Assembly: GCA_963210315.1 (NCBI GenBank)
Contig: OY723300.1
Span: 806,001-870,000, forward strand
Length of the DNA stretch: 64,000 bases
DNA from: Rhynchopus euleeides
Lineage: Eukaryota; Euglenozoa; Diplonemea; Diplonemida; Diplonemidae
Direction of reading: 5' to 3'
Both the position numbers and the translations under genes were made by a program. Shown here piece by piece: positions 52,184 to 64,000 of this stretch. The number at the start of each line of letters is the position of its first letter. The stretch's first letter is position 1. Under the pieces are notes generated by a model. It had not been told where the DNA came from and made no database searches. It saw only the letters and a list, made by a program, of their open reading frames with translations.

Positions 52184-55100
52184 GAGTAGCAGATGCGTCT
52201 CCAGCACCCCTCCATCGCACGCACGTGCAACGTCCCAGATACGAATGTTGCGCATTTGCGTGCTCACTGCATGCAGCTTCCGCTGGTGCCCTGCCCAGCG
52301 GGACCTGCCCAACAGTCTTCCTGATGTCAGTTTAAGCGTGCAAAAGCCATGTCCAAAAAAAAACCAGTACCGAGTGGGCCGTGGGAAATGTATTCCGGGT
52401 TTTCCAAAAAAATATATACCCCCCCTCACCCCCCCCACCCCGACCCCCCCACACACACACGGCAACACCTCCCGGAAAGAAGAGACATTAAAAAGTACCG
52501 AAAGCGCAGGGTGTTGGCACAAGGGAGGGGGAAAGCGACACCTTTTCTGTTCATCGCACACACCCGGAAGTAACGCCTCTTCGTGGCGTGCCCCGTCATG
52601 AAGAACGAGGCAAAGAGGGTGGAAGTACTGATCATGTAGGTGCAAGCAGGGGTGATGCATTGCCATCGTCCGGTGGGGACCCGCCTGCCGAACCCAACTA
52701 GACGACACACAGGAACACCGATTTTGCGCTATTGTGTTGAAGTGATTTTTTTGTCTCCCCCACGTCACCACACACCCACGCCCCCACAACCCCCCCCCCC
52801 TGTTTTTTCTGTACCTTTTATACCCCCCCCCCAGCTTTGTGTACATCTACGACCGGTTTTTTTCTTCATTTTTTTACTTTCAGTTGGGCGGGCACCACGG
52901 GGGGGGGGGGTGGGTGGGTGGGCAAAAGTTGCGGTGTGGTGTGAACCATTTTAGCGTTGAACGCTGGTGTGGAATCTTCTTCTGTTTCCCACCCCCCCCC
53001 CCTGTGCATCTCCTTCTTTTTCCCGCGGCTGAACAGAATTTGGGCGCGGCGATAGCCTTATCTTTTCTGATCGCTGTGCGGGAGTTACCGAAAAGAACAC
53101 ACCTGTCTCGCGTCTGGGGGATGTGCCACTGCGGGGAGGGGAGAAGGGGCCATCCGGGGATGGTGTCCAGGGCTGTGCATATGTGTGAAAGTGGGTGGGT
53201 GGGTGGCACCCACTGTTGCATGAGGGGGGGCCGTGCCTGGGGGATACATCACCTGTTCTGCGTGAGCTTGATACCCCACCCGCCCCACCCCACCTCAGAC
53301 ACACATCCCACCTCCCCCTGTAGCACCCCTCCTACACTTCGGTCCACTGTACCTTACAGTTATCTACTTTATTACCCCCTCTCCAAAACATCCCCACGAT
53401 TTCTCTATTCAGCCCACCTGCTGCGTCAGGAGGGAGGGACGAGGGGTGGGTGGGAGGGGGGGGGAGGGAACGAGGGGCTTTTTTTGTTCATTTTCTTTTC
53501 TTTTTCTTTATTTTTAACTTCCTGCGGTCGAATCAACGGCGAAGAAATGGAAGGGAGGGGGATGGGGAGAGTGAGGATGGATGCCGGAGTGGCTGCTGTG
53601 CACAGGCAGGGTGGGGGGGTTGGGGGGGGGGGTCAGAACTCACACAGGAGAGCTGGCGCGAGAACACACCCAACCCATTCTTCACCCACACTCATGTCCG
53701 CCTGGCTCTTCCTCCTGCCACCACCACCACCACCACCCCCGAGCCGTACCAAAAAAAAAGTGAAACATTGTCTGAATTCGTATTCTCCCATGCCGTTAGC
53801 CCATCGAATTCGGATAGTGTGTGCGGAAGAAGCCCGCTCGCCACCTCCCCCCCGCCCCCCCACCCTCAGAGTGAAGTGTGGGGTGGCCGCCTCTGGGTAT
53901 TTTTTTTTCCTTTCTTCTACTTCGCTACCACACACGCCCCTCCCCCTCCCCTACCCCATCCACACACAGCACACGTTGCAGTTGCAGAGCCCATTTTCCC
54001 CTCTTCTTGTCTCGTGCATTTTTGCAAGGGGCATACCGGGGCAAAAATATCACCGACCCGCCGCCGCCCGGCCCCTACTGACACAGAACGAAAGGCGTAG
54101 GGTGGGGAAGGAAGGCAGGACCCATTCCCTTGTCAGACGGGCCTTGCTGCTGTGCTCAGAAAAGGGATGGTGCGGGGGGTGGGCCTGGCAATATGGGGCC
54201 AATAGAAGAAGGGTGTGGTCACACTGCGACGAAAAGGGGTGGAGGGGGTGGTGGGTGGGGGTGTCATCTTAGGTCGCTTGACGACCCCGCTCTATGAAAT
54301 GATCCGGGTGAGTTCCCTGCACACGGGCCGCAGCGCCATTTGGGTGTCTGTGAGGTGAAGGCAGTTCTTCCACCTTCCAAAAGCAAAACGAGAATAATGC
54401 GTGGGGTGGATCTGGGGGAGAGGTGTGTGTTTGTGCGGAAGGATGTCCAACGATTTTGAGCCATTCCAGTTTTTTTCTTGTTCAAAATTTGTTCCGGGGG
54501 GGGAAGGGGGGGGGGGATTGGGGGAGGAACGGCTCACGCCGAGAGGATCGTTTTGCATCGTGTGTGGGGGGGAGGGGGTGTGGGTGACGGTGGAGACGAC
54601 ATCGAGAGAGCAGATGTGCTTGGTGTGGCTCCAAAAGGGATAACTCAGGGAGGCTACTTGCCCCCACCCCCCCCACCTCCAACACCCCACCCCCTCGCCC
54701 CCCCTCCTGCCGCTGCCATTAGAAGGCCCAACAAAAAAACATGCGCCCCGGGCGCCCGCCCACCGGCCCCGGGTCGCTGCTTTCATTTTTTCCTTTCTAT
54801 TTTTTTTGATTTTCTCATTCATTGAGGGTAGTGGTGGATATAGGTGGGGGAGGGGGGGGGGTGGTGTGGGGTGTGTGATGTGATGTGATGCGGTGCTGCG
54901 AGAGTGAATGGGAGAGGGAGAGAGAGGGGGTGGGAGGCGAGCTTTTCTTTCTCTCTCTCTTTCTCTCATCTCTCTGGGGTTGCGTTGTTGCGTTGTGATG
55001 TGATGTGCTGTGTTTTGTTTGTGTGTGTGTGTGTGAGTGTGACCAAAAAGAAGGTGAAACTTTTGGTAACAGTTTTGTGTGCCACACACCTGGCACGGCT

Positions 55101-55377
55101 TGTGACACGCTGCAGATGAAGCCCCCACCCCCCCATCCCTACCCTTACCTTACCCCGCCCCACTCCCACTCGATCTGCTCATTGCTATCCGGGGTGGGTA
55201 GGGCGTCACACTCTGCTCAAAAAAATCTGCGCCCAAACCCTTTTGGGACAAATTGACAAGATTGCTCCAAAACTGCTCCTTATGGTTGCCAAACGACACA
55301 AGCGTGCTCAATGCGCTCAACCCCTAACACCCACAACCACACACCTGCAGGACAGCGGAAACGGAAATAAGGAGACC
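52184..55377. other. Gene-poor DNA between surface gene 1 and DAD1
   Basis: No gene is supported. Long open frames (for example 52839-54272) arise from C/G homopolymers and CA repeats and look unlike protein. A GT microsatellite lies near 55020-55036. A CAG acceptor at about 55350, preceded by a CA-rich tract, suggests a 5'-UTR intron for DAD1, but no GTATG donor was found nearby. Confidence 0.5.
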
Positions 55378-55725
55378 ATGGCGCCCTCAAATGACACTGC
55401 GAGCATCCTGTCCGGGTTCATCGGGAGCTACCAGAAGAACACGAGCCAGCGCCTGAAGATCTGCGACGCCTTCATCGTGTTCTTCCTCCTGAACGCGCTG
55501 ACCATCTTCCTCTACTGCGTGCTGATCGGGTCCTACCCCTTCAACGCCTACCTCTCCGGCCTGTTCGCAAACGTCGGCATGGCCGTCTTCACCGTCTGCC
55601 TCCGGATGCAGGCGGCACCAGCAAACAAGCCCCAGTTCCGCTGCTCCTCCGTCGAAAGCTCCTTCTCCGACTACTGCCTCTGCTCTGTCCTGCTGCTGCT
55701 GACAGCGGTCCACTTCATGGGGTAG
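55378..55725 (+). CDS. DAD1: Oligosaccharyltransferase subunit DAD1/OST2
   Basis: 115 residues in one exon from ATG 55378 (context GAGACC-ATG-G). DAD1/OST2 is a small integral membrane subunit of the oligosaccharyltransferase that transfers N-glycans to nascent proteins in the endoplasmic reticulum. The protein matches the family in length and order: an N-terminal helix with YQKNTSQRLKICDAF, a first membrane segment ending in LIGSYPFNAYLSGLFANVG, a second segment with VCLRMQ, and a final segment after FSDYCLCSVLLLLTAVHFMG, the typical C-terminal end. An in-frame open extension upstream lacks similarity and is preceded by a likely splice acceptor, so I chose the ATG that gives the family length. 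The two flanking surface proteins could be its glycosylation clients, but that is only inference. Confidence 0.95.
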   Translation: MAPSNDTASILSGFIGSYQKNTSQRLKICDAFIVFFLLNALTIFLYCVLIGSYPFNAYLSGLFANVGMAVFTVCLRMQAAPANKPQFRCSSVESSFSDYCLCSVLLLLTAVHFMG

Positions 55726-56781
55726 AAAGATGCAGCATGCGACGGGGTGACGAGGAGGAGGAGGGTAAAACCGCCTGCAGCTCTGCAGCTCCACGGAGCC
55801 TCTGCAGGCGGCTTGGCGGCGTCGTCGAAAAAGGGAGAGCGGGGGCGAAGGGGAGGAGAGAACGTTTTCTGTGGGGCGTTTTGTACGTTAATGTGATGTC
55901 GCATCCGGTAGGGGTGGTGGCGGTGGCGGTGGGAGGGGTCGGGGACTTTTGTTGCGACGAAGAGGTGGGGAGGGGGGGGGGGTGCGGGGTGGGTGGGGTG
56001 GCGTAGAAAAAGGCACACACACACACTTCCCTATGATTCAGGGAGAAGGGGTGGGGGTGGGGGTGTTTGAGGGGGGGGGTTTTTCCCACTCCCACCCCAC
56101 CCCACCTCCCCCCCCAAGGCATTCACAGCCACAATACGCACGTAACCTTCTGTGTTTGTCGAAGGTGGGGCTGGGTCTCCACGCCCTCTCCCCCCCCCGC
56201 CCCCTCCGGCATACGCACACCCGATTTTTTTCTGACAACGTCTCTTCAAACCCCCCCCCCACTTCCCACCTATCCGTGGTGCTGCCCTGAGCACTGCTGT
56301 CCCCCCCGCCCCCCGCAGCCGACCTTGTGAGTGTGGTGCCAAGTGTCCAAGGCGTTCCCTGCCTCCTCCTCCTCCCCCACGTGTGTTTGTCGTTCCCTGC
56401 CTCTTTTCAGCCCGCCCTCCCCCGTGCGCTTGGTTGTGTTGTGGCGATGGAAAACACCTACACTGTTTCTCCCGGTTAGAATATGCATGCATGGGACGTT
56501 ATTAACGTTAACGACCGTCCAAATGTATGGGTGTGGGGGTTTCGAAGCCTGCACACCACCTCCGGCAGAGGAGGGGTGTGCGGTTTGAAACCCCGAATGG
56601 TCCGCTTGTTTGCCTCTAGAAGGCAGGGGGCGTGTGGGGGGGGTGGGGATGTGTTGTGTATGCAGCAGGCGTGTGAGTTGCCCAGTAGCAAGACACTGCT
56701 GGAGGCAGCGGAGAGAAACTAGCGGCTTCTGGCACCAGTTTGTTGGTCTGGCCATCGAAACGGCACGGAAGTGTTTAAACA
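55726..56781. other. Intergenic DNA between DAD1 and element P
   Basis: G and C runs and no recognisable gene. A 17-bp inverted repeat (55770-55786 and 55797-55813, built on GCCTGCAG/CTGCAGGC) just after DAD1 could form a stem in the transcript, possibly a terminator-like or 3'-UTR structure. Confidence 0.45.
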
Positions 56782-57908
56782 CTGTGCCTGGAATTTTGTC
56801 CAAAAAATATCACGTTTTCGCACAAGGCAAAAAATGGTCAAAAAACCCGAAAATCGGGTTCGTAGGGTATAGGTCCCCTGTCTGAAAATGCAAAATATGG
56901 CCCCGCAGGTGCCCCCAGAGTGATTTAAAATTGGAAAATCGACATTTTCCACCTACGGGAAATCCCCCAAAATAGGGGGTCCCCAGCCACGATCCCCAAA
57001 AAAATGTCCCGCGCGCCTCTAAGGCACTCTGGATTTTTATTATGTCATCCAGATGCCACATCTGGTTCCAGGAACACCGGTTTTTGGCCTCAGGAAGTCG
57101 AAAAATATGTGTGGAAATTTTTATTCCTGACCAGGATCCCCTAAAAGGCCGATTTCCCCTGTTTACACATGGGGGATTTCATGCAACGCCCGCTCGTGTG
57201 CTGGGTGTGGTATCCGCGACGTGGACGCGGTCGCCCTCTTCCTCCCAGAAGCCACTGATCTTCCTCATCCAACTTCACCTCCGGATGTACGCGGCACGTG
57301 CTTGGGTTGTCCTGTCGCAGTGCAGCAGAAGTTCCCCTGTGCACTGCTGCCCAAGCCATTTCGGCTGCACGGAATATGCCACGCAGAGTAACCTGGTATC
57401 GCGTGACCAGCTCGTGAGGCTTGGTGCCCCGAATCGAATCGATAGGCTGCGAGGTGCATTGCCTCGGTCAGTTGATGTCCTTGCGTGTGCATTTTTGTGC
57501 CCAACAGTCCCTTGGGTACCTGCAGCGCAGGTGCCTGCACTGGACCAGGACTCCTGATTTACCTCTGGCACTTGTTGATCGGAACGGATGCGGCGACATT
57601 CCACGGTGCCCATGGATAGCCATGCCGGCACGAAAGTACGTTCACGACGGTTGATTACCATTGCTGCACTCTGTCAGAACCCGAAGCGTCTCAGCACACC
57701 TGAACGCCCACCAGGCCCAGCAGGGGGTGAAACCAAAGGGTCCCCTGGGGTTTTTTGACCCAAAATTTTCGAATTCGACATGTCCCCGGGATTTCCACTA
57801 TGTCGCAGATTTCGACCATTGGGTCAAGAAAACCTAAAAATCTAGGGGGGAGGTGCTGAAGGATTGCACTGAAAATTTTATCTAACTCGGTCAAAATTCC
57901 AGGCACAG
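56782..57908. mobile_element. Element P: candidate inverted-repeat element
   Basis: The ends share CTGTGCCTGGAATTTTG in inverted orientation (left 56782, right end 57908), 19 of 20 bases matching. Composition between them differs from the flanks, with AT-rich AAAATTTT blocks next to both ends. No clean target duplication and no recognisable protein. It ends about 75 bp before the TATA-like box of surface gene 2. Confidence 0.45.
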
Positions 57909-57982
57909 GGTTTTAGGAAAGGCAGGGATGCGTGGGGTGTGCTGTGGAGATGTTGCTAAAAAAAACCAGGCAGGACGATGGG

Positions 57983-57990
57983 TATAAAAG
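57983..57990 (+). promoter_or_regulatory. TATA-like box upstream of surface gene 2
   Basis: TATAAAAG, followed by a G run, 188 bp upstream of the ATG at 58178. A CAG acceptor at 58150-58152, after a CAC- and T-rich stretch, hints at a 5'-UTR intron, but no GTATG donor was found between the box and that acceptor. Confidence 0.4.
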
Positions 57991-58177
57991 GGGGGTGCTG
58001 GCGATACTCTTTTTTTTGAAACGCTGCCCCGCCCCTCCCGCCCCGCCACCGCATCCTCGATTTGGAGGTTTTGTACTCCCTGGGTGGCGAAGACCCCGTT
58101 GAAATTGCAGTGATGTCATCACCGCATGCACCACGCCCCCTTTTTTTTGCAGGGCCCGAAGAAGAAGGTTCGCAACA

Positions 58178-60775
58178 ATGCGCGTGGGGCTTGCGCTGCT
58201 GGCGCTGGTCGGGTCCGTTGGAGCACAGACTGGGGAGTTCCTCATCAAGGGTACCGAGACGTTGTCAGCGGGTACGTACAGGCACTACCTTGGGTACGCG
58301 CGTGGCGGGCGGTATACGGTGAACACGGCAGGTTGCACTGCGGATGCCTCGAAGCTCACCTTCCGCCTTGCGTACGCTATCAACGGCACTGGGGAATGCA
58401 CAACGCTGAACAGCACAGGGTTCTGCGCCACGACGACGCCCGACACCGCACAGTGTGTGTCGAAGACCCGTGAGGCTATCGCGGACTGTGTGTCCGTCTC
58501 CACAGTGCAGCCCACCTCCGTCGCGGGAACACCCCTTGCGGCCACCACCTGGTTCTACTCCCCCCTGGGCACCACGCTTGACTACAAGGGCCACGGTACC
58601 GACAAGTACCAGTGGTTCCTGGAGTACATCCTGGATGCCGACATCACCACGGCCGGCTGTTCCCTCACCGCGAATGGTAAGGCGTATGCCCCGGAGGAGG
58701 GGTTCTGTGTGGCGCCTGTGGACACGGAGTGGAAGAGCGACAGCGTCACCTACTTCGCCAGCGGGGCTGAGCTGCCCCGCCACATCGGCGACAACTACCT
58801 CATCTCGACCAAGGCTGTGGGGGGTGACCTCGAGAACGGCTCCCTGTCGACGACCGACCCCAGTGTGACGTTCGGCTACTGGGACCTGGGCCTGGGCCCG
58901 CGCATCGAGCTGTCCTGCCTGCGTGTGTACACCACGCCCAGCCAGGTCGCGGGTTCGGGGTGCGAGGCCCTGCAGACTGGGTACGGCACTGCTGCGGGCG
59001 GTTCGGTATGCGACACACTTTGTTGAGTCTGGCCAACACAACAGCTCTGCGGGAGGTCGACTTATACCTCAGTGCGGAGCACTCCTCTTGATGCGGTCTC
59101 CACTGCCACCACACAGCCACTCAACCCAACCATGCTGCCAACAGCGCACACTGCATCTGCACACCCTCCTCACACACCACCCTGCCTTTGGTCTGCCACC
59201 ACCACCCTCCACAGAGCCCCTCCCTGTGGGGGTTCGACCTGATGGTGGCACCTGACTGCCGCAACCCCGCTGGCAGCGAGTTCTGCTGCGCCCTGTCGAC
59301 GAAGGACTCCTGCCAGACCCAGACGGACAGCAACGGTGTCGGGGTATGTAGCTGTGCCTGTGCGGGCCACTGGTGCAGGGGCTGCCTTGGCTTGCTGTGG
59401 ATTCCGTGAAGCCCCTCGTTGTGTGTTGTGTTGCTCAGCATAGCAGCATGGAGCTGCCCAGCCAGACCAGCCCTGGCCTGGTCTGGCTGAGGTACCTTTC
59501 GCCTGAAGGCCTCCCCGATGGGGCTATCGCGACCACCGCCATCGGATATTATGTTGGGGCTATTTTTTGCAGCAGAGACAGAGAGGCAGATCACAGCACC
59601 GCCACCACCACCACCACCGCAGTGCGTCTGGGTTGACTTCGGCATCGCCCAGGTGGAGAACTCCCCTCGCCAGGCCGAGTGCTACAGCGCCAACGAGGTG
59701 CGTTACATCGACCTGAAGGACAGCGGTGTCATCGGGAAGACGGGTGAGCAGTTCGTCTTCGACTCCGACAGGGTATGATTCGGCGCAGGGCTGGAGGGTG
59801 GGGGAGTGGGACGATCGGGACGTTGTCATCTCACATGCATTTGCCGTTGATTTGCCACATGATGTGTCGCATCACACACACACATCCCATGTCATCACAG
59901 GCCAACACCCCCGACTCGAGCCTTATCACGCGCCCCCACGAGAAGGACCTGGGGTGGAACACCGTGCAGAACAACCGCTGGCTGCTGCGTTACCAGAACA
60001 AGTATGATTTGCTGGCTGTCTCATTTGCTGTCACGTTGCTGCAGGCCTGCCTGGCAGGCGGTTGGGGGCAGGGGAGGGGAGGGGGGGGGCGTGGGTCCTT
60101 CCCAGGCGCATCTGCGAGGAGTTGTCGTGATCAAACACCCAACACACCATGAATCAGGGACACCGCGCCGTCGACGACCTGCCCTGCCGCCGTGACGGTG
60201 TCCACCATCTCGCACACCACCGGCGGGATCTGCGAGCCCTCCGCAAGGGTATGTCTCGGTTCGGGAGGGGCAGCGCCCTGTGTGCGCCAGGCAATCGCAT
60301 CACGCATGCGCTCCGGATGCCCGGACTGCGATCAAGCCACCCACGGCCCCTCGCAGAGCCCCGTGATGGGCTGCCTGTCTGAGCATGGGGGGGGGGGGTT
60401 CCAGGAGGCTCAACAGCTGTGTCAGCCCGCCCGCATCACCCACACCACCCACACTACGCGCAGGCTCTGTGCGACGCCACCGAGGCCAAGTGCGGCAGTG
60501 CCAACCAGACGCTGTACCCGCGGTACTGGAGGCAGAACGACCTTGTGTCGGAGGTGAGCGGCATCCTGGCCAAGGATGAGTACCTGACGTGCAACTGCCT
60601 GAAGCAGAAGGAGATCTGCTACCGCAAGAACGGCTGCCTGTCGACGAAGAAGTACGAGCTGATCCTGCAGAACTGCCTGGAGGCGGGGTGCGGCAACTAC
60701 TGCAACTCCCCTGCGGCGCAGGTCGGTGTGAGCATGGTTGCCCTGCTCTTCGCCTTCGCGGCGCTGCTTCTGTAG
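58178..60775 (+). CDS. GPI-type cysteine-rich surface protein 2, six exons
   Basis: Exons 58178-59005, 59215-59343, 59623-59772, 59901-60001, 60158-60248 and 60464-60775 give 536 residues; the five introns start GTATG and end CAG, and frame is kept throughout. The N-terminus MRVGLALLALVGSVGA is a clear signal peptide. The ectodomain is Cys- and Thr-rich. The last exon ends with CNCLKQKE-ICYRKNGCL, a Cys-dense module, and the hydrophobic tail VSMVALLFAFAALLL, consistent with a GPI-attachment signal. It is the diverged paralogue of the gene at 48985. The intron after the shared DLG/TTP block is at the same relative position in both genes, whereas the intron in the CNCLKQKE module exists only in gene 1. 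Expected at the cell surface; function unknown. Confidence 0.88.
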
Positions 60776-62757
60776 ACGCAGCCCAGACGCTTCTCAGCCA
60801 CTGCTGTGCCCACACACGCCAGTGCCGCCTCGTCAGGGCTGGCTGGCTGTGCTGCGCACGCAAGATTCCAGGGAAAATGCGGAGAAAACCGGCAAAACAA
60901 AAGAGTAGGAAGTATACTGTGCACCCAAGGCCTGCCGCCATTCTCCGAACCAGCGTTGCCGCAACGACAAACAAACAAACACCCCAAAACAATATGAGAA
61001 CCCCTCCTGGCGTTTGAATGCCCTCGCAAGACGTTTACCTTGTATGTTCTTATGTGAGGGAGGCCCCAAGCCACCAAAAGGCAGCGAACCATCTCCGTCG
61101 GCCCCATCCACCCCGCCCCCCTCCCCACTCATTCACCCGCGCTTCTACACTCTGCGATAAAATTCAGCCTTCTGGCGCAGTTTGAGGGCGCCACAGCTGG
61201 TTGCCTTCCGCATGCCAGCTTGGTTGTCTGGACAACAACAGATCGATTCGCGTGTGCGGGTGGTGTTGGAGGAGAAATCGGGAGATGGGAAGGGGGGTCT
61301 CGGTGGACGTGGCATGAAGTGTGCTGCGTGCGCGCGCGCGCGCGTGTGTGTGTGGGATGCTATCTTTTGCCTAAAAAGAGGCATATGTACTTACCGTTCG
61401 AAAACCGTACACCTGGTTATGGGAGGGAAATGGGGAGTGGCGTGTTGCGTGCTCTGTGATGTCCAGATGTATTTTTTTTTGAGTTGGGGTAAATCCCCCC
61501 CTGCCCCCCATGTATGCACTGCCGTGGGTACAGGGTTGGGCCAAGACATGTGTCGGCCCACCCCTGAAGGCGGTGCACACCCCGACCCCACCCACCCACC
61601 CACCCACACTCACGCACACAAAGTGTACCATGTTCCATGTTCCGGCTGCCCGCTCAATGCCTGATAAGCACACATGCACACACAATGCGGGGCCACCCAC
61701 TCAAAATGCGGTTTTCTCCGACACACACACCACACCTTCAGAAGATCCGTGTGTGTGCATACAGTGAGGGTTAGTTGTCTGGCTCCGGAGCAGCGAACCA
61801 AGAGCTGTAGCTGTAGATGCGTTTCTGTTTTCTGCAGGGGGGGCCAGAACTGCCAGAACAATTTCGGGGAGGGGAGGTTAGGTTTGCCGCCCTTTCTCCC
61901 TCTGCTACAAAAAAAAGAACCGCCAAATTCACATCGTGTTGTGTGCAGGCATGCGTGTGGGTTGTACGCTTCTGTTTTTGGGTGGGGACGTATTTTTTTC
62001 TTCCTTTGGGCCTTTACCCCCTTCCCCCCATATATATACCCCCCCCCCCCCCCCGCCTTCGTTTTCATGTATTGTCCCCCCCCCCCCTCCCAAACGATTC
62101 CTCCTATGTTTCCTTTCTTTTTTTTCTTCCTTTTTTTTTGGCTTCTGGGTGGGGCGGGTTGGGTGCGCGCCCCCAAACCACCACAGCAGCAGCGCAACAA
62201 AAGATATGGCAAAACAAAAGGGTGCCATTTTTTCTCCCCCCAAAGTAAATTTCTCCCATATCATCCGAACCACACGGCATGCTTTTATTCAAACCCCCCC
62301 CCCCCCCTCCCCCCCTGACGATGGCGTGTGTGCCGGGGTCTATTTTACTGTGGTGTTCGTCCGCCCGCCCGCCCCCCCCCCCTCTGCCAGTGCGGTGCAT
62401 TTTTTGCCTCGATTTTACGCCCACTCCCATCCCACCACCCCGCTCCACCCCGCCCAACCACGTTTCCAAACCTCGTGAAGAACAACGGAGTGGCGAGGTG
62501 GTACGTTGACGCCACCAGACCAAATAGAGACGATTCTGCCGACAATCCGCCAATGCGGGTGGTTGGGCTTGTCTTTGGTGGGCGGGGGGGGGGGGTGCGG
62601 AGGTGGAGTGTCTGTGTGTCTGTGTGGAAAAAAAATACAATCTGCAGTCTTCTCACGGTGCTCCCTGATGCAAGTTCAATTGGAGTGCAGGAGCTTCACC
62701 CATTTGTGGAAAAAGAATGCGGGAAATGGATGCACCCCACCACCCCCCCCCCCCCTA
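60776..62757. other. Gene-poor DNA between surface gene 2 and C copy 2
   Basis: C runs, CA and GT microsatellites (61330-61350, 61594-61620) and no supported gene. Long open frames are compositional. Confidence 0.5.
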
Positions 62758-63905
62758 GGGGGGGTCAAATGCCACCCTTTTACGTGGACAAACACGATTT
62801 TTCAAAAAACCGGCGCAGAGGCCCCAAAGCCCCCGTAAACCCTCCAAACCCCCCCAGATCGGTCCGGAAACCCATCGAACCCCACTTTTCCACCATTCCG
62901 GGCACCTCAGGTGCCCGAATTGGGGTACCTAAATTTTGTGCCACCGTTTGGTACCGGACAGTGCCACTGTGTGGGAGGTTGGAAAAGAAAATGCCCCAAC
63001 ACACCACATCTGAGGGTTGCAATGCATGTTGCTTGCCAACCACGTCATCCGGTGGGTGTCAGGCGCTATGTAGGTGGCATTAGCCAGGTCTTCGATGTGT
63101 TCTGGCTTGTATATGTACCTCCCTGCCACCATGCACCGGGAGGCTGCCTGTAGGTACGGAACAAGTCCAGATGGTCGTGTGATTCCTGTGCAGCAGTGCT
63201 CCACAACCGGGATGTGTTGACAACGACTGTTGCAACACGAGCTGTACATTCCGGGAACACACGAAGTGCGCTGTCGTGGTACCCATTGTGCCAGAATTGG
63301 TAGTTGCTGCGGTCTACTTTGCCTGGCCCAAGAGCACTGGTACTGAACGGTGCAATATGCGTGGCGAGGTGAATGCAACGGAAGCGCGCAAAGTCAATAC
63401 AGCTCTCGGATGGCGGGTGGTGGTGCCACTAGTGTGTGACGTTCACTCGAGGATACAACGCATCACAATGAATCAGCAACCGTGGACCGAGTACAATACG
63501 CTCTCTGTGGCTGGTGTGGGGGACAAAGGCAGTGCCTGTGCCGCAGGCAGGGAGGTACATATACAAGCCAGAACACATCGAAGACCTGGCTCATGCCACC
63601 TACATAGCGCCTGACACCCACCGGATGACGTGGTTGGCAAGCAACATGCATTGCAACCCTCAGATGTGGTGTGTTGGGGCATTTTCTTTTCCAACCTCCC
63701 ACACAGTGGCACTGTCCGGTACCAAACGGTGGCACAAAATTTAGGTACCCCAATTCGGGCACCTGAGGTGCCCGGAATGGTGGAAAAGTGGGGTTCGATG
63801 GGTTTCCGGACCGATCTGGGGGGGTTTGGAGGGTTTACGGGGGCTTTGGGGCCTCTGCGCCGGTTTTTTGAAAAATCGTGTTTGTCACCCCCATTTGACC
63901 CCCCC
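62758..63905. mobile_element. Element C copy 2 (inverted relative to copy 1)
   Basis: 1,148 bp, the same length as copy 1, with ends GGGGGGGTCAAATG and TA on both sides (62756-62757, 63906-63907), inserted between C runs. All short ORFs have the same translations as in copy 1 but on the opposite strand. Confidence 0.85.
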
Positions 63906-64000
63906 TACCCCCCCCCCCCCCCGTATCCCCCCCCACTGCGGCACTGCCGCCGCCACCACCACTCTGCCTCCACCCTGAGGCAGGCAGGCCTGGTTAGATT

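Noticed and set aside
52839-54272. 477-codon open frame
   Set aside because: Composition follows C/G runs and CA repeats, with no domain and no protein-like periodicity.
57042-57557. 171-codon ORF in element P
   Set aside because: No domain; begins in AT-rich terminal sequence and overlaps equally long antisense frames.

Overview
The window is nuclear DNA from an intron-bearing, GC-rich unicellular eukaryote that I cannot place. The evidence is a set of eukaryotic genes (RNA polymerase subunit RPB10, oligosaccharyltransferase subunit DAD1/OST2, a kelch/coiled-coil protein, a 2,490-residue PH/TH1-like protein and two GPI-type surface proteins), the standard genetic code, and 16 inferred spliceosomal introns. 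Every one of these introns starts GTATG and ends CAG, with a CA-rich rather than T-rich 3' tract. All six host genes lie on the + strand. They occupy a minority of the window; the rest is intergenic DNA full of long C or G homopolymers, and mobile DNA.

Layout: a kelch gene (1177-6550, five exons); gene-poor DNA to 9.3 kb; a 5-kb element L (9334-14338) interrupted by element M, which carries a SAP-domain ORF; the intronless PH/TH1-like gene (15725-23197); a 19.4-kb transposon island (23268-42661) starting about 70 bp after that gene's stop; gene-poor DNA; RPB10 (47379-47914); surface-protein gene 1 (48985-52183, seven exons); DAD1 (55378-55725); element P; surface-protein gene 2 (58178-60775, six exons); and a second copy of foldback element C (62758-63905).

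The island is the striking part. It resolves into 15 insertions of ten families. Nearly all are bounded by a TA dinucleotide at both ends and are nested up to three deep: D2 contains E, which contains H1, I, J and H2; G contains F (which contains K2) and Q; A contains K1. Most families carry their own perfectly palindromic subterminal motif in clusters. Two identical copies of K encode a tyrosine recombinase with a complete R-K-H-R-H-Y set, and have at their left end a 166-nt hairpin interrupted only by two single mismatches, one bulge and five symmetric tandem GA/GA mismatches. B encodes a hAT-like transposase, frameshifted by one extra C in a C9 run, yet shows TA rather than an 8-bp target duplication. 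I has CACGG ends and two ORFs of unknown function, one with a CxxC motif.

The host genes are unconnected housekeeping, cytoskeletal/membrane and surface functions, so no operon-like logic is implied. The two surface genes are diverged paralogues whose 3' ends share a 75-nt perfectly identical stretch although one of them has an extra intron just upstream. Coordinates of multi-exon genes are total spans; exon lists are in the evidence.
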